Positions 34,750 through 46,800 of a stretch of DNA of 64,000 nt are shown here, piece by piece. A program made the position numbers and the translations under genes. The notes beneath the pieces are model-generated. The model searched no databases and was not told the origin of the DNA. It saw only the letters and a list, made by a program, of their open reading frames with translations. The stretch comes from Alkaliphilus metalliredigens QYMF (GTDB lineage: Bacteria > Bacillota > Clostridia > Peptostreptococcales > Natronincolaceae). Location of the stretch: NCBI RefSeq assembly GCF_000016985.1, contig NC_009633.1, positions 3,577,539 through 3,641,538 of the forward strand. Reading direction: 5' to 3'. Position 1 is the stretch's first letter. Every line of letters starts with the position of its first letter.

Positions 34750-35244
34750 CTATTCATGCACCCCCTTGGCATCTACGAACATATCAAGTATCATAACGAT
34801 CCCATGTATAAACATCACAAAAAAGCTTAATGGTATACCAAGATAAACATATTTCATAGGCAATCCCAGTGCTGGGGATACCTGATAAATCTGCATGTTC
34901 ATTAACTGAAATCCATAATAAGTGCATACTGCAAAAAATAACATAGATAACAAAATACTAAATAGAACAATTACCCTTTGCATCATTTTAGGTAGCCGTT
35001 CTACGCCGAAGGTCACAGCAATATGCATTTTTCTCTTATATGCCAAGGTAGCTCCTAAAAAACTACTCCATACCAATAGATATCTTGCTAACTCCTCGGT
35101 CCACACAACTGCACTAAAAAATACCCTAGATATAATTTGAAGTGTTATGGCTGCTATCATTCCTACAATTCCTAAGAACACCAATCTTACGATAGCCCAG
35201 TCCAACATATTACTAGCTTTGTTTGGTAATTCCAATAGCTTCAT
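34750..35244 (-). CDS. dctQ: TRAP transporter small membrane subunit DctQ
   Basis: 164 residues with four transmembrane segments; VVWTEELARYLLVWSSFLGA is the DctQ hallmark between helices two and three. It pairs with DctM. GGGGG lies before the ATG. Directly adjacent to dctM (no gap), 66 bases after dctP. Confidence 0.95.
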   Translation of the reverse strand: MKLLELPNKASNMLDWAIVRLVFLGIVGMIAAITLQIISRVFFSAVVWTEELARYLLVWSSFLGATLAYKRKMHIAVTFGVERLPKMMQRVIVLFSILLSMLFFAVCTYYGFQLMNMQIYQVSPALGLPMKYVYLGIPLSFFVMFIHGIVMILDMFVDAKGVHE

Positions 35245-35310
35245 TCTGATCCCCCTTTATTTTTAAATTAGCCTTGACATCTTACTGCCAAGGCTAATTT
35301 AACTAATAAA

Positions 35311-36330
35311 TTATCTATTAAGCTGTTGTTGTATTCTTTCTATATATGCTCCATATTGATCTTCATATTTTTCATATACCGATTCAACAGCTTCTTGGAA
35401 CGCTTCTATATCTACCTCTGTTATTTCCATACCTCTTTCAACTAATTCTTGAAGCTGTAATTCTTCACCTGCAGCATTAACAGCTCTTGCATGCTCTGCC
35501 GCTTCTTGGGCTGCCTCTTGGATGATTTGTTGCATATCTTGAGGGAGGTTATTAAACTCCTTTAAACTCATCATGATAGTAGCTGGTGCATAACTATGTC
35601 TCGATAATGAAAGATGATTTTGATTTTCATCTAATTTGAAGGAGTGAATCACCACCACTGGATTTTCCTGACCATCTATTGTTCCCTGTTGTAAAGCTGT
35701 AAGCGTCTCTGCCCATGCCATGGGAACAGTATTGGCACCTAATGCCTGGAAGGTATCAATATACACGGGATTCTCCATAACCCTAATTCTCAGTCCATTC
35801 ATATCCCCAGGGGTTGTGACTGCTCTTCTGGAGTTAGTCAGATTTCTAAATCCTCTTTCTCCATAAGCCAATCCCTTTAAGTTCACATCCTCCATCCTTT
35901 TAAGGATTTCTTTACCAATCTCTCCATCTAATACCTCATAGGCTTCTTGATGATTTGCAAATAGAAATGGTAGTTCAAATGCAGCTACTTCTGGTACAAA
36001 GTTGGCGATAGGTCCATTTGTAATCACGCCCATATCAATGGTTCCAATTTGCATACCTTCTAATAATGTTCTTTCATCACCTAATGTTCCATTAGGATGT
36101 ATTTCTATCTCTATCTTACCCTCTGATCTTTCTTCCACCAATTCTTTAAATTTAACAGCAGAAGTATGAAAACTATCATCTTCATTTACAACATGTGCTA
36201 GTTTAAATTTAACGCCTTCAAATTCTACATCCTCATCGCCACTTGATACTGCTGGCTCTTGTTGACCACATGCCGCCAATAGCGATACCGTTAAAAGCAT
36301 ACATAATAAAACCATTAATTTCTTATTCAT
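35311..36330 (-). CDS. dctP: TRAP transporter solute-binding lipoprotein DctP
   Basis: A 339-residue binding protein with a lipoprotein signal ending LLAACGQQ. KFKLAHVVNEDDSFHTSAVKF opens the DctP fold; RIRVMENPVYIDTFQALGAN holds the invariant arginine that pairs with the carboxylate of the ligand, followed by WAETLTALQQGTIDGQENP. These show that the ligand is an organic acid; sialic or hexuronic/aldonic acids and C4 acids are all possible. Second gene of the ilvD-dctPQM operon. Confidence 0.95.
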   Translation of the reverse strand: MNKKLMVLLCMLLTVSLLAACGQQEPAVSSGDEDVEFEGVKFKLAHVVNEDDSFHTSAVKFKELVEERSEGKIEIEIHPNGTLGDERTLLEGMQIGTIDMGVITNGPIANFVPEVAAFELPFLFANHQEAYEVLDGEIGKEILKRMEDVNLKGLAYGERGFRNLTNSRRAVTTPGDMNGLRIRVMENPVYIDTFQALGANTVPMAWAETLTALQQGTIDGQENPVVVIHSFKLDENQNHLSLSRHSYAPATIMMSLKEFNNLPQDMQQIIQEAAQEAAEHARAVNAAGEELQLQELVERGMEITEVDIEAFQEAVESVYEKYEDQYGAYIERIQQQLNR

Positions 36331-36379
36331 TTTTTCTTCCCCCTCAGTTTGTTTTTCTCATTTTGTGCTTCTTATTTTG

Positions 36380-38044
36380 TCAAAACTTAAATACTGCTCC
36401 CGTGTTGGCAGATGTGACAAGCTTGCTATATCTGTATAAATAAGTTCCCTTCTCAGCCTTTGATGGCGGTTTTTTCCAGTTTTTAAGACGATTTTCTATC
36501 TCCTCCTGAGAAAGGTCAACCCTTAGCACTCTGTTTGGAATATCAATTTCTATGATATCCCCTTCTTGTATAATCGCTATGGGTCCACCCTCAGATGCCT
36601 CTGGAGAAACGTGTCCTATACAAGGTCCTCTGGTCCCCCCTGAAAAACGTCCATCCGTAATCAAGGCTACGGATTTTTCTAACCCTCTACCTACAATGGC
36701 AGCAGTAGGACTTAACATCTCCCTCATTCCAGGTCCACCCCTAGGACCTTCATATCTTATAACCACTACATCCCCAGCCTTTATGGTCTTATCCATAATG
36801 GCCTTATAGGCATCTTCTTCAGATTCAAATACCTTAGCAGGACCTTTATGCACCATCATTTCTGGTTCCACTCCAGATTGCTTCACAACACCACAGTCAG
36901 GAGCAAGATTACCACTTAATATTGCAATGCCACCCTCTTTACTGTAGGCCTCCTCCATAGGTCTGATGACACTGGCATCCCATACTTGTGCATTCTTCAC
37001 ATTTTCCCCCAATGTTTTTCCTGTTGCTGTAATCTCATCGGGATACACCAAGCCAGCTTTAATCAACTGATTCAGCACAGCTGAAATGCCGCCAGCATTG
37101 TGTAAATCTGTGATACTGTGAAAACCAGCAGGACTTAGCTTTGCCACATTAGGAACTCTTTTACTTATCTTGTCAAATTCCCCAAGATTTAAATCCACCT
37201 TTGCCTCATGGGCAATTGCCATGAGATGTAGTACGGTATTGGATGATCCTCCTATTGCCATATCAAGGGCAATGGCATTTTTAAAGGCTCCTAGGGTCAT
37301 CATATCTCTAGGTCTGATATTTTCCTTATGGAGCTCCATTATCTTATGTCCAGCTTTTCTGGCTAGTTGTAATCTCTGACCATAGGGAGCTGGGATGGTT
37401 CCATTTCCAGGTAATCCTATCCCTAATGCCTCCGCAAGACAGTTCATGGTATTTGCAGTAAACATACCAGCGCAGCTTCCACAGGTTGGACAGGAATTCA
37501 TTTCAATATCATCCATTTCTTGTTTATCAATTTTACCCTCTGCATAGGCTCCTACTGCTTCAAATACCCCTCTTATTAAGTCTATGGTTTTACCTTTATT
37601 ATTTCCTGTCAGCATAGGTCCACCACTAACATATACAGCTGGAATATTTAATCTAGCAGCTGCCATCATCATACCTGGAACAATCTTATCACAGTTTCCT
37701 ACCAGTACTAATCCATCGAACTGATGTCCTCTGGTTACTGCTTCTATTGAGTCTGCAATTAACTCTCTACTGGATAGTGGGTATTTCATTCCCTCATGAT
37801 TCATAGCAATCCCATCACATATACCAATGGAAGGAAACTCCATAGGTGTTCCCCCTGCAGCGGAGACCCCTAGTTTTACAGCCTGTACTACTTTATCTAA
37901 ATGAAAATGCCCCGGTATGATTTCATTATGAGAATTAACAATGCCGATCAACGGCTTTTCTAAATCCTCTGGCAAGTAACCCATAGCATAAAACAACGAA
38001 CGATGTGGTGCTCTATCGGTCCCTTGATAGGTCATATTTTTCAT
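36380..38044 (-). CDS. ilvD: Dihydroxy-acid dehydratase (IlvD/Edd family)
   Basis: Iron-sulfur dehydratase of 554 residues. Cluster cysteines are in [25 protein letters not shown] and near [28 protein letters not shown] is the C-terminal active site. Motifs and length fit true IlvD, which makes branched-chain 2-oxo acids. No other ilv genes are near, and the gene is followed by a TRAP carboxylate transporter, so use on a sugar acid is possible. AAGGAGGGGG precedes the ATG. A terminator/attenuator hairpin ends only about 40 bases upstream. Confidence 0.9.
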   Translation of the reverse strand: MKNMTYQGTDRAPHRSLFYAMGYLPEDLEKPLIGIVNSHNEIIPGHFHLDKVVQAVKLGVSAAGGTPMEFPSIGICDGIAMNHEGMKYPLSSRELIADSIEAVTRGHQFDGLVLVGNCDKIVPGMMMAAARLNIPAVYVSGGPMLTGNNKGKTIDLIRGVFEAVGAYAEGKIDKQEMDDIEMNSCPTCGSCAGMFTANTMNCLAEALGIGLPGNGTIPAPYGQRLQLARKAGHKIMELHKENIRPRDMMTLGAFKNAIALDMAIGGSSNTVLHLMAIAHEAKVDLNLGEFDKISKRVPNVAKLSPAGFHSITDLHNAGGISAVLNQLIKAGLVYPDEITATGKTLGENVKNAQVWDASVIRPMEEAYSKEGGIAILSGNLAPDCGVVKQSGVEPEMMVHKGPAKVFESEEDAYKAIMDKTIKAGDVVVIRYEGPRGGPGMREMLSPTAAIVGRGLEKSVALITDGRFSGGTRGPCIGHVSPEASEGGPIAIIQEGDIIEIDIPNRVLRVDLSQEEIENRLKNWKKPPSKAEKGTYLYRYSKLVTSANTGAVFKF

Positions 38045-38082
38045 AGAAATTCCCCCTCCTTACTCTCTTAGCTCATCCTAAC

Positions 38083-38131
38083 AAAAAAAAAGACCCAAAA
38101 CCATTTAGTATTTCGCTAAATAGTTTGAATC
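38083..38131 (-). terminator. Strong terminator directly upstream of ilvD, candidate attenuator
   Basis: In the minus transcript GATTCAAACTATTTAG pairs with CTAAATGGTTTTGGGTC (one bulge, several G-U pairs valid only in this direction) and is followed by nine T. It lies 59 bases after the response regulator stop, and only about 20 bases separate the T tract from the ilvD ribosome binding site, leaving little space for a separate promoter. Confidence 0.8.
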
Positions 38132-38156
38132 TTTTGACTTGCAGATTTATTCTTTC

Positions 38157-38196
38157 GTACTATTTTGTACTATTTTGTCCTATTTTTTATTATTTT
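38157..38196. repeat. Four 10-bp direct repeats upstream of the ilvD terminator
   Basis: GTACTATTTT, GTACTATTTT, GTCCTATTTT, TTATTATTTT in tandem, overlapping the last codons of the response regulator. Exact 10-base period puts units on one face of DNA, as for AraC-type binding sites. On the minus strand the units contain AAATAGT, complementary to ACTATTT of the terminator stem. Confidence 0.7.
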
Positions 38197-38927
38197 GTCA
38201 TATCTCTTCTTCGATAATCACTGGGTGTACTTGCTTCATATTTTTGAAATACGATACTGAAATAGCTTAGATCTTCATATCCAACCCGATAGGAAATTTC
38301 ATTTAATGTTAAGGTAGTCTCTCTCATAAGCTCTTTTGCCTTCTCTATCCTAGCCATATTTAAGTAAATAGAAAAATTCATCTGGGTTTTTCGTTTAAAG
38401 AACTTTGAAAAATAGGTAGGACTCAACCCCACATGATTTGCCACATCCTTTAGCTGTATTTTTTCACTATAATTGTCCTCTATATATTCCTTTGCGCCTT
38501 TGATCACATGGTCTTCGGGAGCTAGCGTTGTGGTATTCTGTACATCTCCTTGATTTTGATGGCTTTCTGCAAGTATTTTATTGATTAAACCTTTAAAATC
38601 TTCAGGTGATATGGGTTTTAACAAATAATCATAAGCACCTAATCTGAGGGCTTTTTGTGCATAATCGAATTTATCATAGGCTGTTAAAAACACGATTTTG
38701 GTGAGTGGTACTTCCTTCTTTATCATTTCAGTAGCCTCTAACCCATCCATATGGGGCATTTTAATATCCATTAAAATCAGATTAGGTTGCAATTGTTTAG
38801 CCTTCTCCACTGCTTCTAATCCATTGGAGGCCTCAAATACCGCTATTTCCATATCTTCTTCTTTAATAATAAACTTGATGTACTCCTTCATCATATTTTC
38901 ATCGTCCACGAGAAGTAGCGTTATCAT
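38190..38927 (-). CDS. YesN-type response regulator with AraC helix-turn-helix domain
   Basis: About 245 residues: a CheY-like receiver (LLLVDDENMMK, phosphoacceptor Asp in LILMDIKMPHMDG near residue 54, the lysine in YDYLLKPIS) and a C-terminal AraC-type double helix-turn-helix (LSPTYFSKFFKRKTQMNFS, and ISYRVGYEDLSYFSIVFQKY). I place the start at the ATG at 38925-38927 with AAGGTGG upstream; it overlaps the kinase stop by four bases (ATGA). With the kinase it forms a two-component system likely to control ilvD-dctPQM, by position. Confidence 0.93.
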   Translation of the reverse strand: MITLLLVDDENMMKEYIKFIIKEEDMEIAVFEASNGLEAVEKAKQLQPNLILMDIKMPHMDGLEATEMIKKEVPLTKIVFLTAYDKFDYAQKALRLGAYDYLLKPISPEDFKGLINKILAESHQNQGDVQNTTTLAPEDHVIKGAKEYIEDNYSEKIQLKDVANHVGLSPTYFSKFFKRKTQMNFSIYLNMARIEKAKELMRETTLTLNEISYRVGYEDLSYFSIVFQKYEASTPSDYRRRDMTK

Positions 38928-40525
38928 ATTTCCACCTTCTTTTGTCTTTCTATAGGTATCTTCAGCATTACTTCTGTACCGATACCCCATTGACTGTCTA
39001 TATTAAAAAGAAAATCCTCACCATAATAATAGGATAACCGTTCCTCTAAATTTACGATTCCGATGCCCGTCCCTTGTTTTATTGTACTATCTTTAAGAAA
39101 TAGCCTTTTTAATACTTCTTCTTTTATACCAGAACCATTATCGATAACCCTTAAAAATACATACTTTCCCTGGCTTCTCCCCCTTATTGTGATGGTTACT
39201 TTTTTACCAGCACTTTCAAATCCGTGGGTGATGGCATTTTCCACCAATAACTGTAATGCCATAAAGGGAATTTCTACATCCAACACACTTTTTTCTATGT
39301 CAATTTCCGTCTGCAAATCCTGGAAGCGTTTTTTCTGTATAAATAAGTAATCCTTTATATAGTCTACTTCTTCTCTTACTTTTATTAATTCCTCAGATTT
39401 CTTCAGACTTGTTCTAAGGAGTTTTGAAAGTGCAAAGGTGGTTTCTGCGGCCTCCTTTGCTCCCTGCATATAGGCTAGCTCTCCTATCACACTTAGTGTG
39501 TTAAATAGAAAATGAGGACTTAACTGGGATTGAAGTATCTCCATTTTTGCTGCATTCAGCGCATTTTCCAGCTCTATTTTCTTTTTATTCTCCTCTAACA
39601 TCTGTATCGTCTTCTGATGCAGCTCTTTTTGTGCTAAATTGTTGATACTGGTTTCCACAATAAAATGACTCATGGTCATCAGCGACTCCATAATGGCATG
39701 AAGACGACCTTTAGTCAGTCTTCGTATGTTTAGATAATCCTCTAGGGCTTTAGCATCTAATCCCTCTTCAATCTCTTTTTCCAAGGTATTTATTGCGGTA
39801 TCAGAGGGATCATTTAAAAGGACAGGACCACAGCTTATGCTGCCTATATAGGTATCTCCTAGAAATATTGGGGTATGAACCCTAAATAGGTCTAAGCAGC
39901 AATTGATTACCTTGGTTTCCATCCGATTAGTAGAGAGCTCTTTACTATTTAATCGACAGTCTTCTTTATTGCTACACCTTATCTGACAAAGCATTGAAGG
40001 ATTGCTGGGCTTTGTAATGATTTCACCTTTATCATCCTCTATGACAATAGCAAGCTGAGAGGCGTCTGCAAATTTGTCTTGCACCTTTTGTAGTATTCTT
40101 AAATCCAGAATTTCTTTCATATTATCGATTGCATACCTTTTTGAAAATTCTACTGGAGGTAGTACTTCACTATAGTTCAAACTACTGGCATTATAGACAA
40201 TGATCATTTCTAAAGGATCATCACTGAGGTTTTTTACAGCATGCTCTACATAGGGAGGAATATGATAGACCTTTCCAGAAGACAAGGGATATTCCTTGCC
40301 ATCAACCCAATGAATACCCTTTCCAGTAAGGGCATATAATATTTGTTCATCTCCAGTGTGAAGATGATTCATTTGATTTGTATTAGGTAGAAACATAACA
40401 TGTCCCACCATCATCTTGCCTTCATTTACATCTTCAGGCTCATGAAGCCACTTGACAGTACCCCATTCAAAATATTGCTTTACTGGTCTTATTCCTCTAT
40501 AGTCTATTGGTTTCTCTTTTTTCAT
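38924..40525 (-). CDS. Cytoplasmic histidine kinase with cupin and PocR sensor domains
   Basis: 533 residues without signal peptide or membrane segments. Order: cupin (about residues 30-110; NHLHTGDEQILYALTGKG and HIPPYVEHAVKN), PocR domain (about 135-300; cysteines in CQIRCSNKEDC and NCCLDLF, GSISCGPVLL), then a LytS/YesM-type kinase (SQLSPHFLFNTLSVIGE with the phosphorylated His near residue 340) and HATPase_c (LLVENAITHGFES, GTGIGIVNLEERL). Both sensor modules bind small molecules, so the kinase probably senses an intracellular metabolite such as a carboxylate or sugar acid. Paired by overlap with the AraC-type regulator. Confidence 0.9.
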   Translation of the reverse strand: MKKEKPIDYRGIRPVKQYFEWGTVKWLHEPEDVNEGKMMVGHVMFLPNTNQMNHLHTGDEQILYALTGKGIHWVDGKEYPLSSGKVYHIPPYVEHAVKNLSDDPLEMIIVYNASSLNYSEVLPPVEFSKRYAIDNMKEILDLRILQKVQDKFADASQLAIVIEDDKGEIITKPSNPSMLCQIRCSNKEDCRLNSKELSTNRMETKVINCCLDLFRVHTPIFLGDTYIGSISCGPVLLNDPSDTAINTLEKEIEEGLDAKALEDYLNIRRLTKGRLHAIMESLMTMSHFIVETSINNLAQKELHQKTIQMLEENKKKIELENALNAAKMEILQSQLSPHFLFNTLSVIGELAYMQGAKEAAETTFALSKLLRTSLKKSEELIKVREEVDYIKDYLFIQKKRFQDLQTEIDIEKSVLDVEIPFMALQLLVENAITHGFESAGKKVTITIRGRSQGKYVFLRVIDNGSGIKEEVLKRLFLKDSTIKQGTGIGIVNLEERLSYYYGEDFLFNIDSQWGIGTEVMLKIPIERQKKVEI

Positions 40526-40787
40526 ACCTGCTACCTTCCTATTTAGGACAGAGGGTAAATCCTTGCCCTTTTATTAAACTAACATTATTTTATATAATAT
40601 CTAAGAAATATTCTTTACATTGTACCATTTTCAATACCGCCTTGCTAGTTTTTTAGTCAATCATTTTTATAAAGTAGATCTTGGGTACTATGATGTGGCA
40701 TATGTGTTTACAGTCACATTTCACGAGAATTACGCTGGGAATTAATGATAAGGTAATGTTCTAGTTTAAGAATACATTTGCATTTTT
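40526..40787. other. Gap between glucan synthase gene and the two-component system
   Basis: About 260 AT-rich bases that must carry the promoter for the kinase operon. I see no clear -35/-10 pair, riboswitch or repeat. The terminator at 40788-40823 lies at its edge. Confidence 0.5.
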
Positions 40788-40823
40788 AAAGGCATCAGTA
40801 TCTTTAAAGATACTGCTGCCTTT
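40788..40823 (-). terminator. Hairpin terminator after the glucan synthase gene
   Basis: GGCAGCAGTATCTTT and its complement (one mismatch) form a stem 7 bases past the stop, followed by TTT and then A/T-rich sequence; moderate in strength. Confidence 0.65.
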
Positions 40824-40830
40824 TATTTTA

Positions 40831-43800
40831 TTACATGATGACTTCCACACGATGAGCTACTTTGTCATTTATTAGTGAAATATATGCTTCCTGAAGTCTT
40901 TTCCCGTCCATTTGCAGCTCTTTTACCTGGCTACTTGCTCCATTGGGATTTTTAACCACGATATGATAGTCCGTATCCTGATAACGATATTTCATGCTGT
41001 ATTCTTTCCAATCCTTTGGAATACAGGGGTCGATAAAGAGTCTGTCTCCGTTTTTCTTGAGGCCTAATATATCTTCAATTCCCACCTTGTACATCCATCC
41101 CGAAACACCTGTATACCAACTCCAGCCTCCTCTTCCTACATGGGGACTTACTGCATATACATCCGCTGCCATCACATAGGGTTCTAGCTTGTAGGTGGCG
41201 GCTTCTAATGGGGTTCTGGTATGATTAATGGGGTTGATGAGGTTAAATAGCTCCCAGGCTTTATCTCCTTCTCCAGTCATGGCAAATGCTTTAATAACCC
41301 AGGTTGCTGCATGGGTATACTGACCCCCATTTTCTCTTACACCTGGAACATAACCCTTGATGTAACCCGGCTCTTGCTCACTTTTATCAAAGGGCGGTGT
41401 AAAAAGAAGAATCAACCCCTCATCCTTTTTAATGAGATATTGTTCAACAGATTTCATAGCCCTTTGACTTCGATCTTCTCGCCCCCCTTTTGAAATGATG
41501 GACCAAGATTGAGCTAGGGAGTCAATCTTACACTCGGTATTTTGTGATGAACCCAAAGGCGCTCCATTATCGTAAAAGGCCCTAATGTACCATCCACCGT
41601 CCCATGCATTCTTTTCTATAGACTCAGCAATGCTTTTTGCAGATTCCAGATATCTTTTCCCTCTATCTTCTTCTGCCATTCGATTACATAACTCTGAAAA
41701 TCTAGTTAAAATAGAGTACATGAACCACCCTAACCACACACTTTCTCCCTTTCCTTTGTTGCCTACTGTATTCATGCCATCGTTCCAGTCTCCAGAGCCC
41801 ATCAGTGGTATCCCATTCTCTCCGAATTGCAGACCTCTCTCAATGGCCCTTATGCAATGCTGGTATACCGAGGCTTTCTCCTGTGATACCCTAGGTATGC
41901 CATACCTTTCATCCTCATGCTCTTTTAAAGGCTCCTCCTCTAGGAATGTCTCTTCTTGATGTAAAATCTCATAATCCCCTGTGTTGTGTATATATTCGAT
42001 TACCGCAAAGGGTAGCCATAATAGATCATCGGAAAACCGTGTTCGAATTCCTTTATCTCCTGCCCCTGGATGCCACCAATGCTGTACATCTCCTTCTATA
42101 AATTGATGCCTACAATTGAGTAAAATCTGCTGCCTTGTGGCTTCAGGAAATGTATAAACTGCATTCATAGCATCTTGGAGCTGATCCCTAAATCCGTAGG
42201 CGCCACCGGATTGATAAAAGGCAGATCTTGCCCACAACCTACAGGCAATCGTCTGGTACTGGAGCCATTGGTTCAACAATAAATCCATGGATAAGTCAGG
42301 TGTCTTCACCTTTACTGTTCCAAGTAAGCGATGCCAATAATCCTTTATTTCTTGTAAAGCGAATTTACTATTATTTAAGTCTTGATAGGCATTGATCATG
42401 CTATGAACTTCTTCTATATTCTGACCTTGTCCAAATAAAAACACAAATTCCTTCTCTTCGTTTTCATCAAGCTCAAGGCTAATTTGAATCGCCACACAAG
42501 GATCATATCCAGCCCCGGTTTTATTTCCAAGTCTTTCTCTTCCCAGACCCATAGGCTTGGATAAACTCCCTTGCATCCCGATGAATTCTTGGCGATCACA
42601 GGTATAGGAATACATATTTTCTGATGTAGCAGCGAAGGCAATTCTCCCTGGAAAATCAGAATTATAAGGATTTCTGATGAGAATTCCCCCTGGGCTTTCT
42701 TCCTTTTCTGTAATGATATATTGTTGGGTCACTTCATCATTTACTCCTAGTACTGGCTTTAAATAGTAGGTGACCGTTAACTTTCTTTTTGTACCACCGG
42801 TGTTTTTAAGCTTCACTAAATTAATTTTGATAGGATCCTCAGCAGGTACAAATAGTGTCAGCTCCTGTAAGATCCCATGACTATGGTGCTTGAATTTGGA
42901 ATAACCAGCCCCATGGGTTATTGTGTAGTTTTCTTTTTCTCTAATGGGCAAGGGGGTCATTGACCAGATCTCTCCCGTATCCTCATCTCTCATATAAATG
43001 ACTTCTCCAGATGGGTCTGAAACAGGATCATTTGACCATGGTGTTAATTTGTTTTCTCTACTGTTTTCTGCCCAAGTAAAGCTAGACCCGCCTTCAGTCA
43101 CGATGAAACCAAGTTTTTCGTTTGCAACCACATTGATCCATGGAGCCGGGGTATGAACATTTTCCTTTAATCTAATGATATATTCCCTTCCATCCTTACT
43201 GAAGCCCCCATAGCCATTGAAGTAATCTACGTCTATCTCTTCATTCTCGCTTATATATTGTATGGTACCTTTGTTGAATTTTTTTGTATCCTCAATGGTT
43301 TTTATGTCTTCCTCTTGGATAACCATTTGCTTGCTGATTGAACCTAGGGCTGGATCGAGAATCAACTTAGCCACTGTACATAATAATATTTTATCCTCTT
43401 CAGGAATCACATCCCCATTTCTAATGAAAATACCTCCAGGTTGATCCACCATATGTCTTTCCTGACTAGAAGATACCACCTCATTGATCAATTGCTGCAA
43501 GGGTTGTAAATAGTTACTTTCATCCTCATTTAATATCACTAGATCTACCTTCAATCCAATGCTTCTCCAATACTCATGGGCCTTTAACAACTGACTGACA
43601 TAGTCAATATCCTCCATCCGTTTCATTTTTAGTATGACAATGGGTATATCCCCTGAAATTCCATATGCCCAAAGACCGGATTGAGACTTTTTATTTTTCT
43701 TTAATAGCATTTCATTTTTTCTTCTGATTGGGCTTAAGAACAATATTTGAGAAATCATTTCTTGGTATATCTTTATTTCAGTTGATTTCAAGTTTAAGTA

Positions 43801-46800
43801 ACTACTCTCCACCTGACTTCGTGTGATGGCTAATTGAAATGAACGTTCAATGGAAGAAGCATCATGATATTTTTTCACTAGCTTTATTACTTTTTCCTTT
43901 GTTTCATCAATACCAGTGATAAAGGACACAGTTACGGATTTTCCTGCTGCTACTTTGATGGTTTTTCTCAGACTCATAATGGGATCTAATATAATTCCCT
44001 TTGTGCCTGTCAAGGGTTGTTCTAGGGCAATGGCATTTGAAATATTTCTGCCTCTACCAATAAAAGCCTTTCTATTGGTTTCATATTGAAGCCCCCCACT
44101 GGTTTCTCCATCAACAGTCACAGTATGAAAAATCCATTTTTCTGCTTGTCCATGCTCTCTTGGTCTTCTAGAGGCAATCAGGCTATCATATTCATCAATT
44201 ACTTCTGTACGAACAAACAAATTGCTGAAGGCAGGGTGGGCAAGGTCTGCTGCCTGTGGCGCTATCACTGCTTCGAAGTAGCTGGTGACCTCTATGTTTG
44301 CATCTTTCTGACCGTGATTTCTCAAGGTAACCCTTCTAATTTCCACATCATTTTCAGGTGAAACAACAATTTCTGTATGGGTATCTATGTTTTCATCTGT
44401 ACGAAGAAATTCTGCTTTTTCTTGTGAAAAAATCACCTTATAGCCATCAGGTTCCTGCTTTATCGGTTCATAGGCTGTTGTCCATGTTTTATTGGCATTG
44501 AGATGATGTATAAAAATATGGGTTCCATATTGTCCTGTCAGAGCATCCTGTCGCCATCTGGTAATTTGAAGATCCTCCATTTTACTATATCCTGTTCCTG
44601 CATTACTTAGCATAACAGAATATCTTCCATTAGAAAGAAGATGACATTGTGGCACCGGTCCCTCTGGCACACCATAGGTTCTTAAAACCTTTTCATAGCC
44701 TCTATCTACCTTCACAGGTTCTATGTCTTCTTTATATTGTTTTGTGATAATAAGTCTCACAGGAATTCTTTCCTGTAGTAATATTTCTCCGGCTTGTACA
44801 ACAGGATCAGCATGAAATCTTTTTTGCATGAGATTCTTATGCAAATAGTTAGCAATGGCGATAAAAGTCATCCCTTGGTGATGGGCCATAAAGCTTTTGA
44901 CCACCTGGGGTTTTTCATCACTGGATATACTTCTAGGTGTATAATCAATTGCTTCATAAAATCCATATGTTCCTTCAAGGCCCTCTTTTATGAGACGTTG
45001 TATATTCTTCATTGTTTCTCTTGGGGCATAGGATAATGCTAAAAAAGTAGAATATGGTGAAACAACTAAATCCTTTCCTAGCCCTCTTTTCAATCCTATG
45101 TCTGGTATGCCAAATGCTTTATACTGATAATTTAAAGCTAAATCAAATGTGTAATACCCAGATTCCGATATCCCCCAGGGCACATTTTTTTTATCACAAT
45201 ACATTTGCTGTGCCTTTATGGTGGTGGCATAGCTTTCGTCCATCAGGGTATTATCATAATTTTTCATGACTAAATAAGGCATGAAATATTCAAACATTGT
45301 ACCGGTCCAGGATACAAGTCCTCGATGTCCGTTAACAATAGCCATGGCCCTTCCCAGCTTAAACCAATGCTTTTTAGGTACTTCTTTTCTGGCTATGGCT
45401 AAATAACTGGTTGTCCTGACTTCGGATGCCAGTAAGTCATAATAGGAATTGGTGAGTCTCTCTTCATCTACGTTATAGCCAATAGAGAATAAATGTCTCT
45501 TTGTATCATATAAATGTCTAAATTCAGCGGTTTCTATTATTTTTTCTATTCTATTGATAATCTCTTTCATTTTTCCCATTGTTTTTTCAACATGCTGCTT
45601 TTTTGCCATCAGCTCTTTCTGCAAAAAAGCATTTCCATCCTTTTTATCAAGGCCAGAAATTAAACCATGGTACATCTCTTTTAATTCTAAAAGAGAATAG
45701 TTATATTTCTCTACATGTAATACGTCTAACTCTTTTAATGTCTCTAATGAGGGGAAAAAATGTTCTATTTCCTTTTCAAAGGAGTGGATCATATCAAAAA
45801 GTCTTCTTTTCCATCCTTTTTCCTCTGTTTCTCCTATTGCTCCTTCTCTGTTTAAACCTCTAATTAACTCACTAAATTCTCTTAAGGAGATATTCTCCGC
45901 CCCGGAAAGATCCTTTAATAATTGAATATCTACATTTTCATATTCATCGGTCAACAACATGGTATCCTTCATGCCTTCAATGAATTTAATATCTAGAATG
46001 GGTTTTTTAATATATTCACTTAATCCCTCTTTTACTGTTATTAAATAACTTATGAAATTGCCACTGTCTACAGTGGAGATATAATAGGGTCTTAACACCT
46101 CTAGGGTCCTGGTATCATACCAATTATAAAGATGTCCCCTCCACATATCCATCCGCTCTACAGTGGCTATGGTTTTATCAAATCTTTCTATCATTTCACC
46201 AGTGGTTACATAGCCAAAATCCCTTGCAGATAAAATTGACATCAAAAGAAAACCGATATTTGTTGGTGATGTTCTATGGGCTACCTCATTAGGAGGATAC
46301 ATCTGGTAGTTATCCGGAGGAAGGTAATTGTTTTCTTCATCAGAAAAATCTTCATAGTAAGCCCATGTTTTTCTTGCGATTTTTCGTAATTGTTGCATTT
46401 CTTCTTGGTTTACATCTTCTATTTTTTTCTCGGTCTCTCTACTAATATAGAAGGCAACCCAGGGTCCTATACCCCAGAGCATTGCGATAATCGTTGCGTA
46501 AATGAGATGATAGGGGTTAATAAAAATGACAGCTAATAAGAGGATCACAACGATACCTATTGAACTGTGCATCCGTTTTATTGAGCCCTCTAAGTTATTT
46601 CCAAGGCTTTTCTCCACATCAGCTGCCGTAACCCACTCCAGTAGATTTTCCTTAGAAATAAATACCCTATGAAGTGTCCTAATAATGGCATCTGCCATCA
46701 TGTAGGCTTGATAAGGTAAAAATATAAGCATTAGTAAAACTTGATAAAAAGTAGCCTTCACCCCAACAATCATGTCGGCATTTAGTCTTTCATTAATTGC

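Noticed and set aside
38157-38196. CRISPR-like repeats
   Set aside because: Units are contiguous 10-mers without spacers; no cas genes nearby.
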